Source of the DNA: Bin87 sp965220055 | GTDB lineage: Bacteria; Chloroflexota; Dehalococcoidia; Lucifugimonadales; UBA3495 | Assembly: GCA_965220055.1 (NCBI GenBank) | Contig: CBDCPE010000004.1 | Span: 310,001 to 374,000, forward strand | Length of the DNA: 64,000 bases | Direction of reading: 5' to 3' | Program-made: the position numbers and the translations under genes | In this document: positions 26,916-35,100 of the stretch, one piece after another | Numbering within the stretch: the first letter of the stretch is position 1 | How the letters are laid out: the number at the start of each line of letters is the position of its first letter | Notes under the pieces: generated by a model | Told to the model about the DNA's origin: nothing | What the model saw: only the letters and a program-made list of their open reading frames with translations | The model's database searches: none

Positions 26916-27611
26916 ATGCTGATATCGTCCGCGAACCTGCTGCCCGAAGATATCGGGGCTTTCGTGCGCCTGGCGGTGCTCTGCGCTTTTTCCGGCGCCG
27001 TCGCCGTCTGGGTCAGTGGATGGTTCCAGGCGCTGGTGGCGACCGTGTTGGGAGACCCCGCCCCCCGGGCACAGGGACGCCTCTTCGGCAATCCGCTGCG
27101 TCATCTGGACATAGCAGGGATGATCCTGGCGACGGTCTCCGGATTCGGCTGGGGACGGCCGCTGCCGGGACCGCCGGACAGGCAAGGGCGATGGCCGTCG
27201 GTAGTAGTAGCCGCTGCGGGCCCGCTGGGGAACCTTACGGTCGCGTTCCTGCTGGCGTCGCCGGTCAAGGCAGGCCTGCTGGGTTGGACCTACCCGTCGC
27301 CGGACAGTTTGAACCTGGTAATGACCGGCGGCCTGCGGTCGGGCATATCCGACGTCGTGGGGTTGCTGGTGATCTACAACCTCATGCAAGCCGCGTTTCA
27401 GGTGCTGCCCCTGGCTCCTTTGGCCGGATACCGGGCGTTGGCCGCACTGCTGCCGGCCTCGACGGGAGAGGGACACCAGCGGTTTCAGCGGTTTGCTCCG
27501 TTGCTGCTGGTGGCGCTGGTGGTATCGGATTACGTGCTGCGACCGGGGATCCTTTGGTCCACGGCGCTTCCCGTGGCCAACTGGCTGGCGGGACTGGCCA
27601 CAGGTTACTGA
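26916..27611 (+). CDS. Site-2-protease-fold membrane protein lacking catalytic residues
   Basis: 231 residues with five to six hydrophobic segments, related to the M50 rhomboid-like zinc peptidase group: VATVLGDPAPRAQGRLFGNP LRHLD, GFGWGRPLP, VAAAGPLGNL and VIYNLMQAAFQVLPLAPLAG are the typical family landmarks. The HExxH positions read SGWFQ (residues 34-38), and the PLDG aspartate is A170 (PLAG). All three zinc-site residues are therefore absent. A catalytically dead membrane scaffold is the likely interpretation. ATG 26916 is the first good start. Confidence 0.75.
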   Translation: MLISSANLLPEDIGAFVRLAVLCAFSGAVAVWVSGWFQALVATVLGDPAPRAQGRLFGNPLRHLDIAGMILATVSGFGWGRPLPGPPDRQGRWPSVVVAAAGPLGNLTVAFLLASPVKAGLLGWTYPSPDSLNLVMTGGLRSGISDVVGLLVIYNLMQAAFQVLPLAPLAGYRALAALLPASTGEGHQRFQRFAPLLLVALVVSDYVLRPGILWSTALPVANWLAGLATGY

Positions 27612-28375
27612 GTGGGCCCAAACCGCTCGGTTCGAATGGCGGACTCGGCGACGCCGATACATAACAGGGCGTCGGCGGCGGCCTCCACGAAACCGGTGGG
27701 CCCGCAGGCGTAGGACAGCGGAGCCGCATTACTGCCGTCCATGGCGACCAGCTCGTCGATGCACTCCCGCAGCATGGACGGGTCAACCCTGCGGGCATAT
27801 CCGATCCAACCGGGCGGCTGCCGTCGGGTAAGCGAACATCGGACGGCCACGCCGGCGCTACGCCGACCCACGCTATCGAGGAACTTTCGGTAGATGATGT
27901 CCTCCGGGCCGCGCGCCGAATAAAGCAGCAACGCTGGCGTCTCCGGCGCGGCCAGCTCCAGGTGCATCAGGATCGATTTCAGAGGGACGATGCCCGAGCC
28001 GCCGGCGAGCAGCAACAGGGGGCCAGCCAGATCAGGAGTCCAAGTGAAGGGGCCGCCGATGGGGCCACGCACTTCCAGTACATCGCCCGGTTCCACGACC
28101 TCGTTGAAGTATGGGGATACCTCGCCGTCGGAGATGTGCTCCACCGTCAGATCGATCAGCTCAAAATCATCGGGAGCGGAGGCCACCGAGTAGGAACGCT
28201 GGGCCTGGTAGCCGTCGGGGGCGGTCAGGCGGACGTCGTAGTGCTGGCCGGCGCGAAAAGGGCGTGGCTCGGAGAGGCGCAGGGTGAAGGTCTTGGCGCG
28301 GTAGGTCTCGACAACCACCTTTTCAACAGTGGCGGACTGCCACGGTGTTGGCGGCGGTTCGGAGGGCTGTTGCAC
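27605..28375 (-). CDS. FNR-like flavin/NAD(P) oxidoreductase
   Basis: 256 residues. The FAD-binding barrel has RSYSVASAP (Arg-x-Tyr-Ser). The NAD(P) domain has LLLAGGSGIVPLKSILMHLE and YACGPTGFVEAAADAL. No ferredoxin domain is attached. It starts at GTG 28375, overlapping by one base the stop of the molybdopterin oxidoreductase, so the two are translationally coupled and probably form an electron-transfer pair. Its stop overlaps the end of the converging S2P-like gene by 7 nt. Confidence 0.9.
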   Translation of the reverse strand: MQQPSEPPPTPWQSATVEKVVVETYRAKTFTLRLSEPRPFRAGQHYDVRLTAPDGYQAQRSYSVASAPDDFELIDLTVEHISDGEVSPYFNEVVEPGDVLEVRGPIGGPFTWTPDLAGPLLLLAGGSGIVPLKSILMHLELAAPETPALLLYSARGPEDIIYRKFLDSVGRRSAGVAVRCSLTRRQPPGWIGYARRVDPSMLRECIDELVAMDGSNAAPLSYACGPTGFVEAAADALLCIGVAESAIRTERFGPTQ

Positions 28376-28980
28376 TAATCACCCCAGTACCGCTGTTCCT
28401 TCCACGGATCGCCGTACATGTGGTAGCCGTACTGCTCCCAGAAGCCGGGTTGGTCCTGGGGCATTAACCGGATACCGCGCAGCCACTTGGCAGACTTCCA
28501 GAAGTACAGGTGCGGCACCACGAGACGAGCCGGTCCGCCATGTTCGGCGGCGATGGGCTGTCCATCGAACTCAAAGGCCACCATCCCGCGACCCTCGAGC
28601 ACGTCCCACGTGGGCAGGTTGGTGGTGTAACCGCCGTAGGAAAAGGCCATCAGGTACGGCGACGGATCAGCGACGCCGGCGGCGGTGAGGAGATCATCGA
28701 TGGTGACGCCCTTCCAGGTTGTATCGAGCTTGCTCCACTTGGTAACGCAGTGGATGTCGGTATGGATTTCGGTCTCGGGCAGGGAGCGAAACTCCTGCCA
28801 GTTCCATTCACCCAAGGGCTCACCTTCCGCGCCGACCAGGACAAAACTCCACTCGTCAAGCGGAACGCGCTGAGTGGGTCCGGCGGTGAGCACTGGGAAT
28901 CCCCGTTCCAGGTACTGACCGGGTGGGATTGGGCGGGGAGGCGTTTCGCGGCGCCGTCCGAAGAATCCTCGGGTAACCAT
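28375..28980 (-). CDS. Sulfite oxidase-like molybdopterin oxidoreductase
   Basis: About 201 residues from ATG 28980, which has AGGAG 9 nt upstream; a TTG at 29043 is less likely. Contains FPVLTAGPTQRVPLDEW, a molybdenum-liganding Cys in IHCVTKWSKLDTTWKGV, SYGGYTTNLP, GPARLVVPHLYFWKSAKW and a C-terminal FWEQYGYHMYGDPWKEQRY. It belongs to the short sulfite-oxidase/YedY-like single-domain proteins. No Tat signal is visible, so it is probably cytoplasmic and reduced by the coupled FNR-like protein. Substrate unknown. Confidence 0.88.
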   Translation of the reverse strand: MVTRGFFGRRRETPPRPIPPGQYLERGFPVLTAGPTQRVPLDEWSFVLVGAEGEPLGEWNWQEFRSLPETEIHTDIHCVTKWSKLDTTWKGVTIDDLLTAAGVADPSPYLMAFSYGGYTTNLPTWDVLEGRGMVAFEFDGQPIAAEHGGPARLVVPHLYFWKSAKWLRGIRLMPQDQPGFWEQYGYHMYGDPWKEQRYWGD

Positions 28981-29110
28981 CTGCGCGTACTCCTGATGCC
29001 GACGTTGGTTGACGAGGGTATAAAATCCGTAGAAGACTGTCAAACACCGAATCGACCATCACCGCGCCAGCGTCGCGAGGTCAGGCGAGCTCGACCGCCG
29101 TTGCTACGCC

Positions 29111-29141
29111 AACGAGATTGCCACGCTTCGCTCGCAATGAC
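29111..29141 (-). repeat. REP-like arm (31-bp copy)
   Basis: Reverse complement is GTCATTGCGAGCGAAGCGTG followed by GCAATCTCGTT, identical over 31 bp to 46281-46311 and related to both arms of 18135-18225. It lies upstream of the molybdopterin oxidoreductase. Confidence 0.75.
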
Positions 29142-29171
29142 AGTTTGGACACATGTGGGCACACATGAGCG

Positions 29172-29390
29172 TCAGCATTCGTAGTCGTAGTCGTCGTACC
29201 TCTCGTCATAGTACATGTCATCATCAGGCCGGCGGCGGAACCTCCCGTAGAGCCATTTGCCCACGACAACCACCACCGCGAGCAACACCAACCCGCCGAT
29301 CAACCACACGTCCAGATAGGCCAGGAAAGACAGGTCAGCAGGTTCACCGCCGCCTTGCAGCGCCACGGCCAGTACAATTAACTGTGTCAT
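29172..29390 (-). CDS. Small membrane protein with acidic Tyr/Asp-rich tail
   Basis: 72 residues from ATG 29390. A short periplasmic-like start (LQGGGEPADLSFLAYLDVW) is followed by one transmembrane helix (LIGGLVLLAVVVVVGKWL) and YGRFRRRPDDDMYYDERYDD with YDYEC at the end. No family recognised. The clean helix plus basic-then-acidic tail makes it a credible gene; it is divergent from the 29475 membrane protein. Confidence 0.6.
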   Translation of the reverse strand: MTQLIVLAVALQGGGEPADLSFLAYLDVWLIGGLVLLAVVVVVGKWLYGRFRRRPDDDMYYDERYDDYDYEC

Positions 29391-29474
29391 GCCAAGGTTA
29401 TTTGTCGTCGCTGCGAGCAGCCATACGGGAGGCGCCGGTGACCGGATGGTCAGCCGGTTCGGGAGGCCGCGAGT

Positions 29475-29942
29475 TTGTGGGCCAAGTATGTAGCGGTGGC
29501 GCTGACCGCCGCATCTCCCATCGGCGAGGAACTGATTTCCATACCGCTGGGCGTGGGACTGGGATTGGAGCCGGCGCTGGTCGCCGTGGTGTCCGTGGTG
29601 TTCAACATGCTGCCGGCGGTGGTGATTTCGGCGCTTTTTCGGCGTGCGGAGCGCGGGACGGGGGTATTGAGGGCAACGCTGCGCCTGCGCCCCGAGCCGG
29701 TTCGGTCGGCGGTCCGCTGGATGCTGCGGCGGCGCAGCCAACGACTGTTGCGGGCGCTGGACCGTTGGGGGGTGTGGGGTGTGCTGGTCGTCACGCCGTG
29801 GGCCGGGGTGTATGTTACCACGCTGACTTTGGAGGTGGCCGGGATGAACCGGGGCCGGCTATTGGCATCGGTCGCCGCAAGCCTGAGTATACATGGAGCC
29901 ATCGCTACGCTGGCGTCGGTAGGGGTTTTCAGCCTGGTGTAA
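29475..29942 (+). CDS. Small multidrug export-like membrane protein (Sm_multidrug_ex family)
   Basis: 155 residues from a TTG start. PIGEELISIPLGVGLGLEPA is the family signature near the N-terminus, followed by VFNMLPAVVISALF, an amphipathic basic region, and GVWGVLVVTPWAGVYVTTLT plus a final helix. Four hydrophobic segments in all. Export function is inferred from family name only. The start codon choice is uncertain. Confidence 0.7.
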   Translation: MWAKYVAVALTAASPIGEELISIPLGVGLGLEPALVAVVSVVFNMLPAVVISALFRRAERGTGVLRATLRLRPEPVRSAVRWMLRRRSQRLLRALDRWGVWGVLVVTPWAGVYVTTLTLEVAGMNRGRLLASVAASLSIHGAIATLASVGVFSLV

Positions 29943-30090
29943 CCGGAAATCGCCGAATCCCGCATCGTTCGCCGAATGACGTCTGCGGTTTGGATGTACA
30001 AAAATAGCGCCAGGCGCCCGCCACACCACCTGACAGACGGTGAAGCACGGCGGAGCGAGGGCGCGGTACACCAGCCCATTGGCGGAGATC

Positions 30091-30999
30091 ATGAAGCAAT
30101 CGGTAAATTCGTTTCTGCAACACCTCATCGTTGAACGCGGTTTTTCCCAGAACACGTTGGACGCGTACAGCAACGACCTGAACCAGTTCCGGGTGTTCGT
30201 TGCGGACAACCTGAACTCCGAAGACCAGGAAGTTTGGCGTCTGGTGGACCTCAACCTGCTCAACGCGTACATCAGTGAACTGCGGGACAACCGCAAGTAC
30301 CGGGACACCACCACCGCCCGGAAGGTGGCGGCGGTGCGGTCGTTCTTCGGATACCTGAGCGCAAACGGGATGATAACCGAGGATCCGACGGAAAATCTGG
30401 GCTCGCCACGGGTGGGACGGACGGTTCCCAAGTACATCTCAGAAGAGGACGTGAAAAGTTTGCTGGCCACGGCGGCGGACACCGGAACACCGGAAGGGCG
30501 CCGGGACGCCAGCATCCTGGAGCTGCTTTACGCTACAGGATTGCGGGTGAGCGAGCTGGTGGGGCTGAACGTGCAGGACATCGATTTCGAGGAAGGATTC
30601 ATCCGCACCTGGGGCAAGGGTTCCAAGGAACGGATCGTTTACCTGTACCCGGACGCCCTGTCGAACCTGCGGGAATACATCGGCGGAGCCCGCGTTGAGC
30701 TCCTGAGCGACAAGCGCGGCGAGACGGCGCTGTACCTCAATCGGCGTGGCGAGCGGCTGACGCGGCAATGGGTGTGGAACATCCTGAAAACGGCCGCGAA
30801 AGCCGCCGGCGTGGACCCGAAGATAACGCCACACACGCTGCGGCACAGCTTCGCCACCCATCTACTACAGAACGGGGCATCCCTGCGCCACGTGCAGGAG
30901 CTGCTGGGGCACTCCAGCATTTCCACGACGCAGGTTTACACGCACCTGACCGATTCACACGTCCGCGCCGAATACGAGCGAAGTCACCCACGGGCGTGA
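30091..30999 (+). CDS. xerD: Tyrosine recombinase XerC/XerD
   Basis: 302 residues from ATG 30091 (GGCGGAG upstream); the longer frame from 30040 has no supporting signal. Core-binding domain: SFLQHLIVERGFSQNTLDAY, SNDLNQF. Catalytic set: Arg in YATGLRVSELVGL, Lys in GKGSKERIV, HTLRHSFATHLL, GHSSISTTQVYTHLT (Tyr). Likely resolves chromosome dimers; XerD versus XerC cannot be decided from the sequence alone. Confidence 0.92.
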   Translation: MKQSVNSFLQHLIVERGFSQNTLDAYSNDLNQFRVFVADNLNSEDQEVWRLVDLNLLNAYISELRDNRKYRDTTTARKVAAVRSFFGYLSANGMITEDPTENLGSPRVGRTVPKYISEEDVKSLLATAADTGTPEGRRDASILELLYATGLRVSELVGLNVQDIDFEEGFIRTWGKGSKERIVYLYPDALSNLREYIGGARVELLSDKRGETALYLNRRGERLTRQWVWNILKTAAKAAGVDPKITPHTLRHSFATHLLQNGASLRHVQELLGHSSISTTQVYTHLTDSHVRAEYERSHPRA

Positions 31000-31053
31000 C
31001 GCGGAGGCGGCGGGGCTGTAACAACCTAAAGCCGCGGTGAGCAGAAAGAGAGC

Positions 31054-31077
31054 GGCGAGGGTCCGGTTACCCTCGCC
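31054..31077. terminator. Hairpin between convergent genes
   Basis: GGCGAGGGT, CCGGTT loop, ACCCTCGCC: a 9-bp perfect stem between xerD and the convergent 31067 gene, overlapping the end of the latter. It lacks a strong T-tract. Confidence 0.45.
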
Positions 31078-31888
31078 GTTGCAGGTTCTTTATCGCCTCG
31101 TCAATGCGGCGTACCTGCTCGGTATCCCCGGACGAAAGCCGGTAGCAGCGGTCCAGATATAGCTGGGCCAACTGCACTCCGTTCGGGGTGGAATCGTTGG
31201 CGGCGTCGACCAGCGAACCGACACCAAACTCATCAGGCAGGTGCCGGCCCAGGGCGGTCATCTCCGCGATGATGTCGGTAATGGCGGTGACATCGTTGCC
31301 TTCGTGGGCAAAGCGCAGACGACCCAGGAGGCGGCCCATTTCGGCCAGCCGGTCGCCCTCGCTCATAAAGCTCCAGAGCACCTCGTTGACACCCAGGTGG
31401 TCGCCATCCCCGCCATCCGCACCCCCGGTGAGGGGAGAGGAGCCACCCAAGGGTATGGCAGCGTCCCCGGCGGGAGCAATGGAGACGCCCTCCTCGACGC
31501 TGGTCCGGGACCATGCGTCGGCGTATTCCTGAACGGCCTCGGCCACGGATTCCATCATTCGAGCCAGGTCGTAGGAGAACATGCTGCCGCCGTAGAGCAG
31601 GTCGTCGTTTCGGACGTTGGCCAGGCGCACCAGCTGTTCGTAGCCACCCTCCACCAATTCCGACATCGGCGGCATGGCGAAAGCCGAGAAATTTGCCAAC
31701 GGGCCGGAACCGGCGCTGCCCAGATGCGCGGCCAGAAACGGCGGGACGTATTTGGTCAAATCGGCGGTGATGGGCAGCGTGATGATGTAGGTGCCGTACA
31801 CGTGGTCCGGTTCGGTGTCCACGCGAAAATACAGGATCGCGTGGCCTCGCGGTCGCCGCGGATCGCCGATTTCAAAATGCAGGTCCAT
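31067..31888 (-). CDS. Conserved-looking hypothetical protein
   Basis: 273 residues, no recognised family. N-terminal part is beta-rich (HAILYFRVDTEPDHVYGTYI, ITLPITADL), then a helical section (LARMMESVAEAVQEYADAWS). A Gly/Asp-rich linker follows, then helical DRLAEMGRLLGRLRFAHEGN and a C-terminal VRRIDEAIKNLQRRG. No signal peptide. It is divergent from comM, with 190 nt between them holding a short tandem repeat. Confidence 0.7.
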   Translation of the reverse strand: MDLHFEIGDPRRPRGHAILYFRVDTEPDHVYGTYIITLPITADLTKYVPPFLAAHLGSAGSGPLANFSAFAMPPMSELVEGGYEQLVRLANVRNDDLLYGGSMFSYDLARMMESVAEAVQEYADAWSRTSVEEGVSIAPAGDAAIPLGGSSPLTGGADGGDGDHLGVNEVLWSFMSEGDRLAEMGRLLGRLRFAHEGNDVTAITDIIAEMTALGRHLPDEFGVGSLVDAANDSTPNGVQLAQLYLDRCYRLSSGDTEQVRRIDEAIKNLQRRG

Positions 31889-31930
31889 TGGCGCAAGTAT
31901 AGATTAGGGATGCGACGATAGCAAAGGCAG

Positions 31931-31981
31931 GAAGACCCGGAAATCAAGAGGGCCCGGAAATCAGGAAGGCCCGGAAATTTT
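31931..31981. repeat. 17-bp tandem repeat, three copies
   Basis: Three imperfect units sharing GA[A/G]G[A/G]CCCGGAAATCA, in the divergent promoter region upstream of comM. Purpose unknown; could be slippage-generated. Confidence 0.6.
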
Positions 31982-32078
31982 GATGACAGCCAACGGTGGC
32001 GCACGCATGTTCTGCGGTGATAGTGTGTTGGTGAATCGCCAACGAAGCGGCGATCATATCAACCACGGAGGACTCGGT

Positions 32079-33611
32079 ATGTTGGCAACTGCTCAAACGT
32101 GCGCCGTCATTGGGTTGGACGGCCAGATAATCCAGGCGGAGACGGACATTTCACCGGGACTGCCGGCGTTCCACATCGTTGGCCTTCCGGACACTGCGGT
32201 GCAGGAAGCCAAGGAGCGCGTGCGAGCGGCGCTGCGCAACAGCGGCTGCGAGTTTCCGATGCGACGCATCACCGTAAACCTGGCGCCGGCAGACCTGAAG
32301 AAGGCCGGGCCGGCCTACGATCTGCCCATCGCCGTGGGGATACTATTCAGCACCGGACAAGCGCCGCCGACCAAGGAGTCGGCGATATTCCTGGGTGAGT
32401 TGTCGCTGGATGGCGGCCTGCGGCACACGGCGGGCATCCTGCCCATGGTGTCGGTGGCGCGGGATCAGGGCATAAGCTCCGTGTACGTACCGGCGATTGA
32501 CGCGGCCGAAGCGGCCCTGGTGGACGGAGTAGGCGTGTATCCCGTCGACACGCTGGCGCAACTGCTGAGCCATCTGCAAGGCGATACAGCGATAGATCCA
32601 ATTCCGCAGAACGGCGTTCATCTCAATGGGAACCGTGAACAGCCTGGCAACACCGATCTGCGCCACATCCGGGGGCAGGACCACGCCAAGCGAGCCCTGG
32701 AAGTAGCGGCGGCGGGTTTCCACAATATTCTGCTGAGCGGGCCGCCGGGTTCCGGCAAGACCCTGCTGGCTCGGGCGCTGCCGGGCATCCTGCCCTACCT
32801 GACGCCCGGCGAGGCGCTGGATGTCACCAAGATTTACAGCGTGAGCGGCAATCTGCCGCCGGACAGCCCGCTGATTGCCCAGCGGCCGTTCCGCGCGCCC
32901 CACTACACGATATCGAACGCCGGCCTCGTGGGCGGCGGCCGCATGCTGCGGCCGGGAGAAATCACACTGAGCCATCGGGGAGTGCTGTTCCTGGATGAGC
33001 TTCCGGAATTCGGGCACGCCGCGCTCGAATCGTTGCGACAACCGTTGGAGGACAAAACGGTAACCATCACGCGAGTGAGTGGCACGGTGACCTATCCGGC
33101 GAGTTTCATGCTGGTGGGCGCGATGAACCCGTGTCCGTGCGGTTATGCGTCGCATCCGCGGAAAGATTGCGTATGCAGCCCTTCCGCGCTGGCCAGGTAT
33201 CAAAGGCGCATCAGCGGGCCACTGCTGGAGCGCATCGACATTTTCGTAGAAGTCCCGCCGGTGGAATACGACAGCCTATTGGGTCGGTCGGAGTCCGAGA
33301 GTTCAACCGCAGTGCGCGACCGCGTGGTGGCGGCGCGCGCCATCCAGGAGGCACGTTTCGCCGGGGGACCGGAAGCTCGGGGGTTGTCGAACGCGGAAAT
33401 GTCGGGATCGAACATCTGGGATCATTGCGACCTGCAGGATGACACGCAGGCATTGTTGCAGCGGGCATCGCAACAGCTGGACCTCTCGGCCCGGGCGCTG
33501 CATCGGGTGGTCAAGGTGGCCCGCACGGTTGCCGACCTTGCCGAAGCCCAACGAATAGGGCCGGCGCATCTTGCGGAGGCACTGCAGTACCGCGCCCGGG
33601 AGTTACTCTGA
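32079..33611 (+). CDS. comM: YifB/ComM-family Mg chelatase-like AAA+ ATPase
   Basis: 510 residues from ATG 32079, GGAGG 7 nt upstream. An N-terminal Lon-like ChlI fold (GLPAFHIVGLPDTAVQEAKE, RVRAALRNSG) precedes an AAA+ core with Walker A LSGPPGSGKTLLARALPG and Walker B VLFLDELPEF. A Cys-rich loop (NPCPCGYASHPRKDCVC) and a C-terminal helical domain follow. In naturally transformable bacteria ComM is a branch-migration helicase in recombination of incoming DNA; competence here is not shown. Confidence 0.93.
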   Translation: MLATAQTCAVIGLDGQIIQAETDISPGLPAFHIVGLPDTAVQEAKERVRAALRNSGCEFPMRRITVNLAPADLKKAGPAYDLPIAVGILFSTGQAPPTKESAIFLGELSLDGGLRHTAGILPMVSVARDQGISSVYVPAIDAAEAALVDGVGVYPVDTLAQLLSHLQGDTAIDPIPQNGVHLNGNREQPGNTDLRHIRGQDHAKRALEVAAAGFHNILLSGPPGSGKTLLARALPGILPYLTPGEALDVTKIYSVSGNLPPDSPLIAQRPFRAPHYTISNAGLVGGGRMLRPGEITLSHRGVLFLDELPEFGHAALESLRQPLEDKTVTITRVSGTVTYPASFMLVGAMNPCPCGYASHPRKDCVCSPSALARYQRRISGPLLERIDIFVEVPPVEYDSLLGRSESESSTAVRDRVVAARAIQEARFAGGPEARGLSNAEMSGSNIWDHCDLQDDTQALLQRASQQLDLSARALHRVVKVARTVADLAEAQRIGPAHLAEALQYRARELL

Positions 33612-33760
33612 GTGCCATCGGTCAAACCCGAGCTTGATAGACCCAGCCCACAGGATCAGGATATGAACAGCACAATCCGCCATGATGACGATGCGGAACG
33701 AGCGTCGATGTTCACCCTACCGGTGCGACGCATCAGGCCACACTCCTGAACGTTCAGCAT

Positions 33761-34096
33761 TTGTTTCATGCCACCACCGAATTTTATGTCTACGTCCATG
33801 CGATAGACGGCGACAGTCCATCGTGGCGGCAAGCGCCCGCAGCTATCCTGAGCGCTGCCGTGTCCGCCGCCGGGTTTTGGATCCGGTTCAGCCCGATCCT
33901 CGTAGAAGGAGCCGCCATGGTATTCGCCGCAATGTTTCGCCACAGGGCACACCAAGAAGGGCGCGAGGAAGGACGAGAAGAAGGGCGCCAAGAGGGACAA
34001 CAGGAAGGACGCGAGGAGGGACGTGCCACTGGCCCTGAAGAAACGAACGCGGCCTGGCGCGAATGGAACCGGCGCCGGCAGGAAGCCATCGCGTAA
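33761..34096 (+). CDS. Small hypothetical protein with EGRE repeats
   Basis: Up to 111 residues from TTG 33761; a shorter version starts at ATG 33917, with GAAGGAG 6 nt before it. A hydrophobic stretch (AAILSAAVSAAGFWIRFSP, VEGAAMVFAAMF) is followed by a highly charged low-complexity run of EGREEGR/QEGQQEGREEGR and a helical WREWNRRRQEAIA. It could be a membrane-anchored coiled-coil protein. No family recognised; frame bias on the opposite strand is weaker. Confidence 0.45.
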   Translation: MFHATTEFYVYVHAIDGDSPSWRQAPAAILSAAVSAAGFWIRFSPILVEGAAMVFAAMFRHRAHQEGREEGREEGRQEGQQEGREEGRATGPEETNAAWREWNRRRQEAIA

Positions 34097-34180
34097 GGGA
34101 AGCCGTTCGACGAGCCTACTCCCGATCACGCGAATGGAGCTGATCCATCCCGCGCTTGACGGCCGCGCCGACGTGGAATG

Positions 34181-34867
34181 CTAGCGGAACAGGTGCCGGA
34201 GTACGAAGGAAAAAGTCTGGCGCAACTTGGTGTGTTGGGCGACCCGAACGGTGATGTAGATGTGCCCGCTGGCTCCACCGTCCAGGCCGGCGTTTCCCTG
34301 GCCACGGAGGCGGAGGCGTCGTCCATCGGACACGCCGGCCGGTATGGTGGCGCTCAGCCACAACTCCCGCCGCAACCGCTGCTCTCCGCTGCACCGCCAG
34401 CACCGGCCGGCCTCCAGGGTTTCCTCTGGCTCAAATCCGGTCCCCCGGCAGCGCTGACAGGTCTCCTTGCGCGTGACCGGGAACACCTTGCACAGTCCCT
34501 GCTTCGCCTCGCCGCGGGTGATCAGCAGGGCAGCCTCAATATCTTCACCGCGCTCAGGCGGCGACGGCGCATAGGCACGAGGACTGGAGGCGCGGGTTGC
34601 GCTTGGTCGGGGGCCACGCTGTTGGCTGCGGCGGTTCGACTCTGCTGTAGGAGAATCGCTTACACCATAGATATCATAGTGGCGGCGGCGCTGGGGATCG
34701 GACAGGGTGGAGTACGCATGATTGATTTCCTTCATGCGCGCCTCGGCTTCGGGCCCGGTGTTGAGGTCGGGGTGATACTGGCGTGCCAGCCTCCGGTAGG
34801 CGGCACGGATTTCATCCGCCGTAGCTGCCGCCGGGACGCCGAGGGTGCTGTAGCAATCACCGTTCAT
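34181..34867 (-). CDS. DnaJ-like J-domain protein with reduced zinc finger
   Basis: 228 residues. N-terminal J domain: CYSTLGVPAAATADEIRAAY, RRLARQYHPDLN (HPD motif), YSTLSDPQRRRHYDIYG. A Ser/Pro-rich linker follows, then a shortened Cys-rich module with only two CxxC pairs (CQRCRGTGF, CWRCSGEQR) instead of four, then substrate-binding beta regions (IPAGVSDGRRLRLRGQGNAG) and a truncated C-terminus. A co-chaperone for DnaK is the expected role. dnaJ itself is normally longer, so this is a specialised paralogue. Confidence 0.85.
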   Translation of the reverse strand: MNGDCYSTLGVPAAATADEIRAAYRRLARQYHPDLNTGPEAEARMKEINHAYSTLSDPQRRRHYDIYGVSDSPTAESNRRSQQRGPRPSATRASSPRAYAPSPPERGEDIEAALLITRGEAKQGLCKVFPVTRKETCQRCRGTGFEPEETLEAGRCWRCSGEQRLRRELWLSATIPAGVSDGRRLRLRGQGNAGLDGGASGHIYITVRVAQHTKLRQTFSFVLRHLFR

Positions 34868-34975
34868 GATGTTACCTGCGATATGCCGCTAATCCTAGCA
34901 GGTAATACTCTGAATAATCACGGGGGATGCCAACCAGTTTGCCAATTGTCTGTGCGGGTGATATCCTGAAATGGT

Positions 34976-35052
34976 CGGGGCGTAGCGCAGCCCGGTAGCG
35001 TACCTGCATGGGGTGCAGGGGGTCGCCAGTTCGAATCTGGCCGCCCCGACCA
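34976..35052 (+). tRNA. tRNA-Pro (anticodon GGG)
   Basis: 77 nt with a 7-bp acceptor stem CGGGGCG/CGCCCCG, encoded CCA at 35050-35052, T-loop GTTCGAATC, and an anticodon stem CCTGC/GCAGG with loop ATGGGGT (anticodon GGG, U33 present). No intron. Followed by a hairpin terminator. Confidence 0.93.
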
Positions 35053-35072
35053 TTTCAACCAAACTGCAACAG

Positions 35073-35096
35073 AAGGGTGCCTTCGGGGCGCCTTTC
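35073..35096 (+). terminator. Terminator after tRNA-Pro
   Basis: AAGG(G)TGCC, TTCG loop, GGCGCCTT with one bulged G, then TCT. 20 nt after the tRNA. Confidence 0.6.
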
Positions 35097-35100
35097 TGCA

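Noticed and set aside
29153..30007. Plus-strand 284-codon ORF over 29.2-30.0 kb
   Set aside because: It crosses the 29475 membrane protein in another frame and is Arg/Gly-rich without motifs.
34976..35052. tRNA-Met (CAT in the loop region)
   Set aside because: CAT would break the 5-bp anticodon stem; the stem CCTGC/GCAGG places GGG at 34-36, and the D-arm is tRNA-Pro-like.
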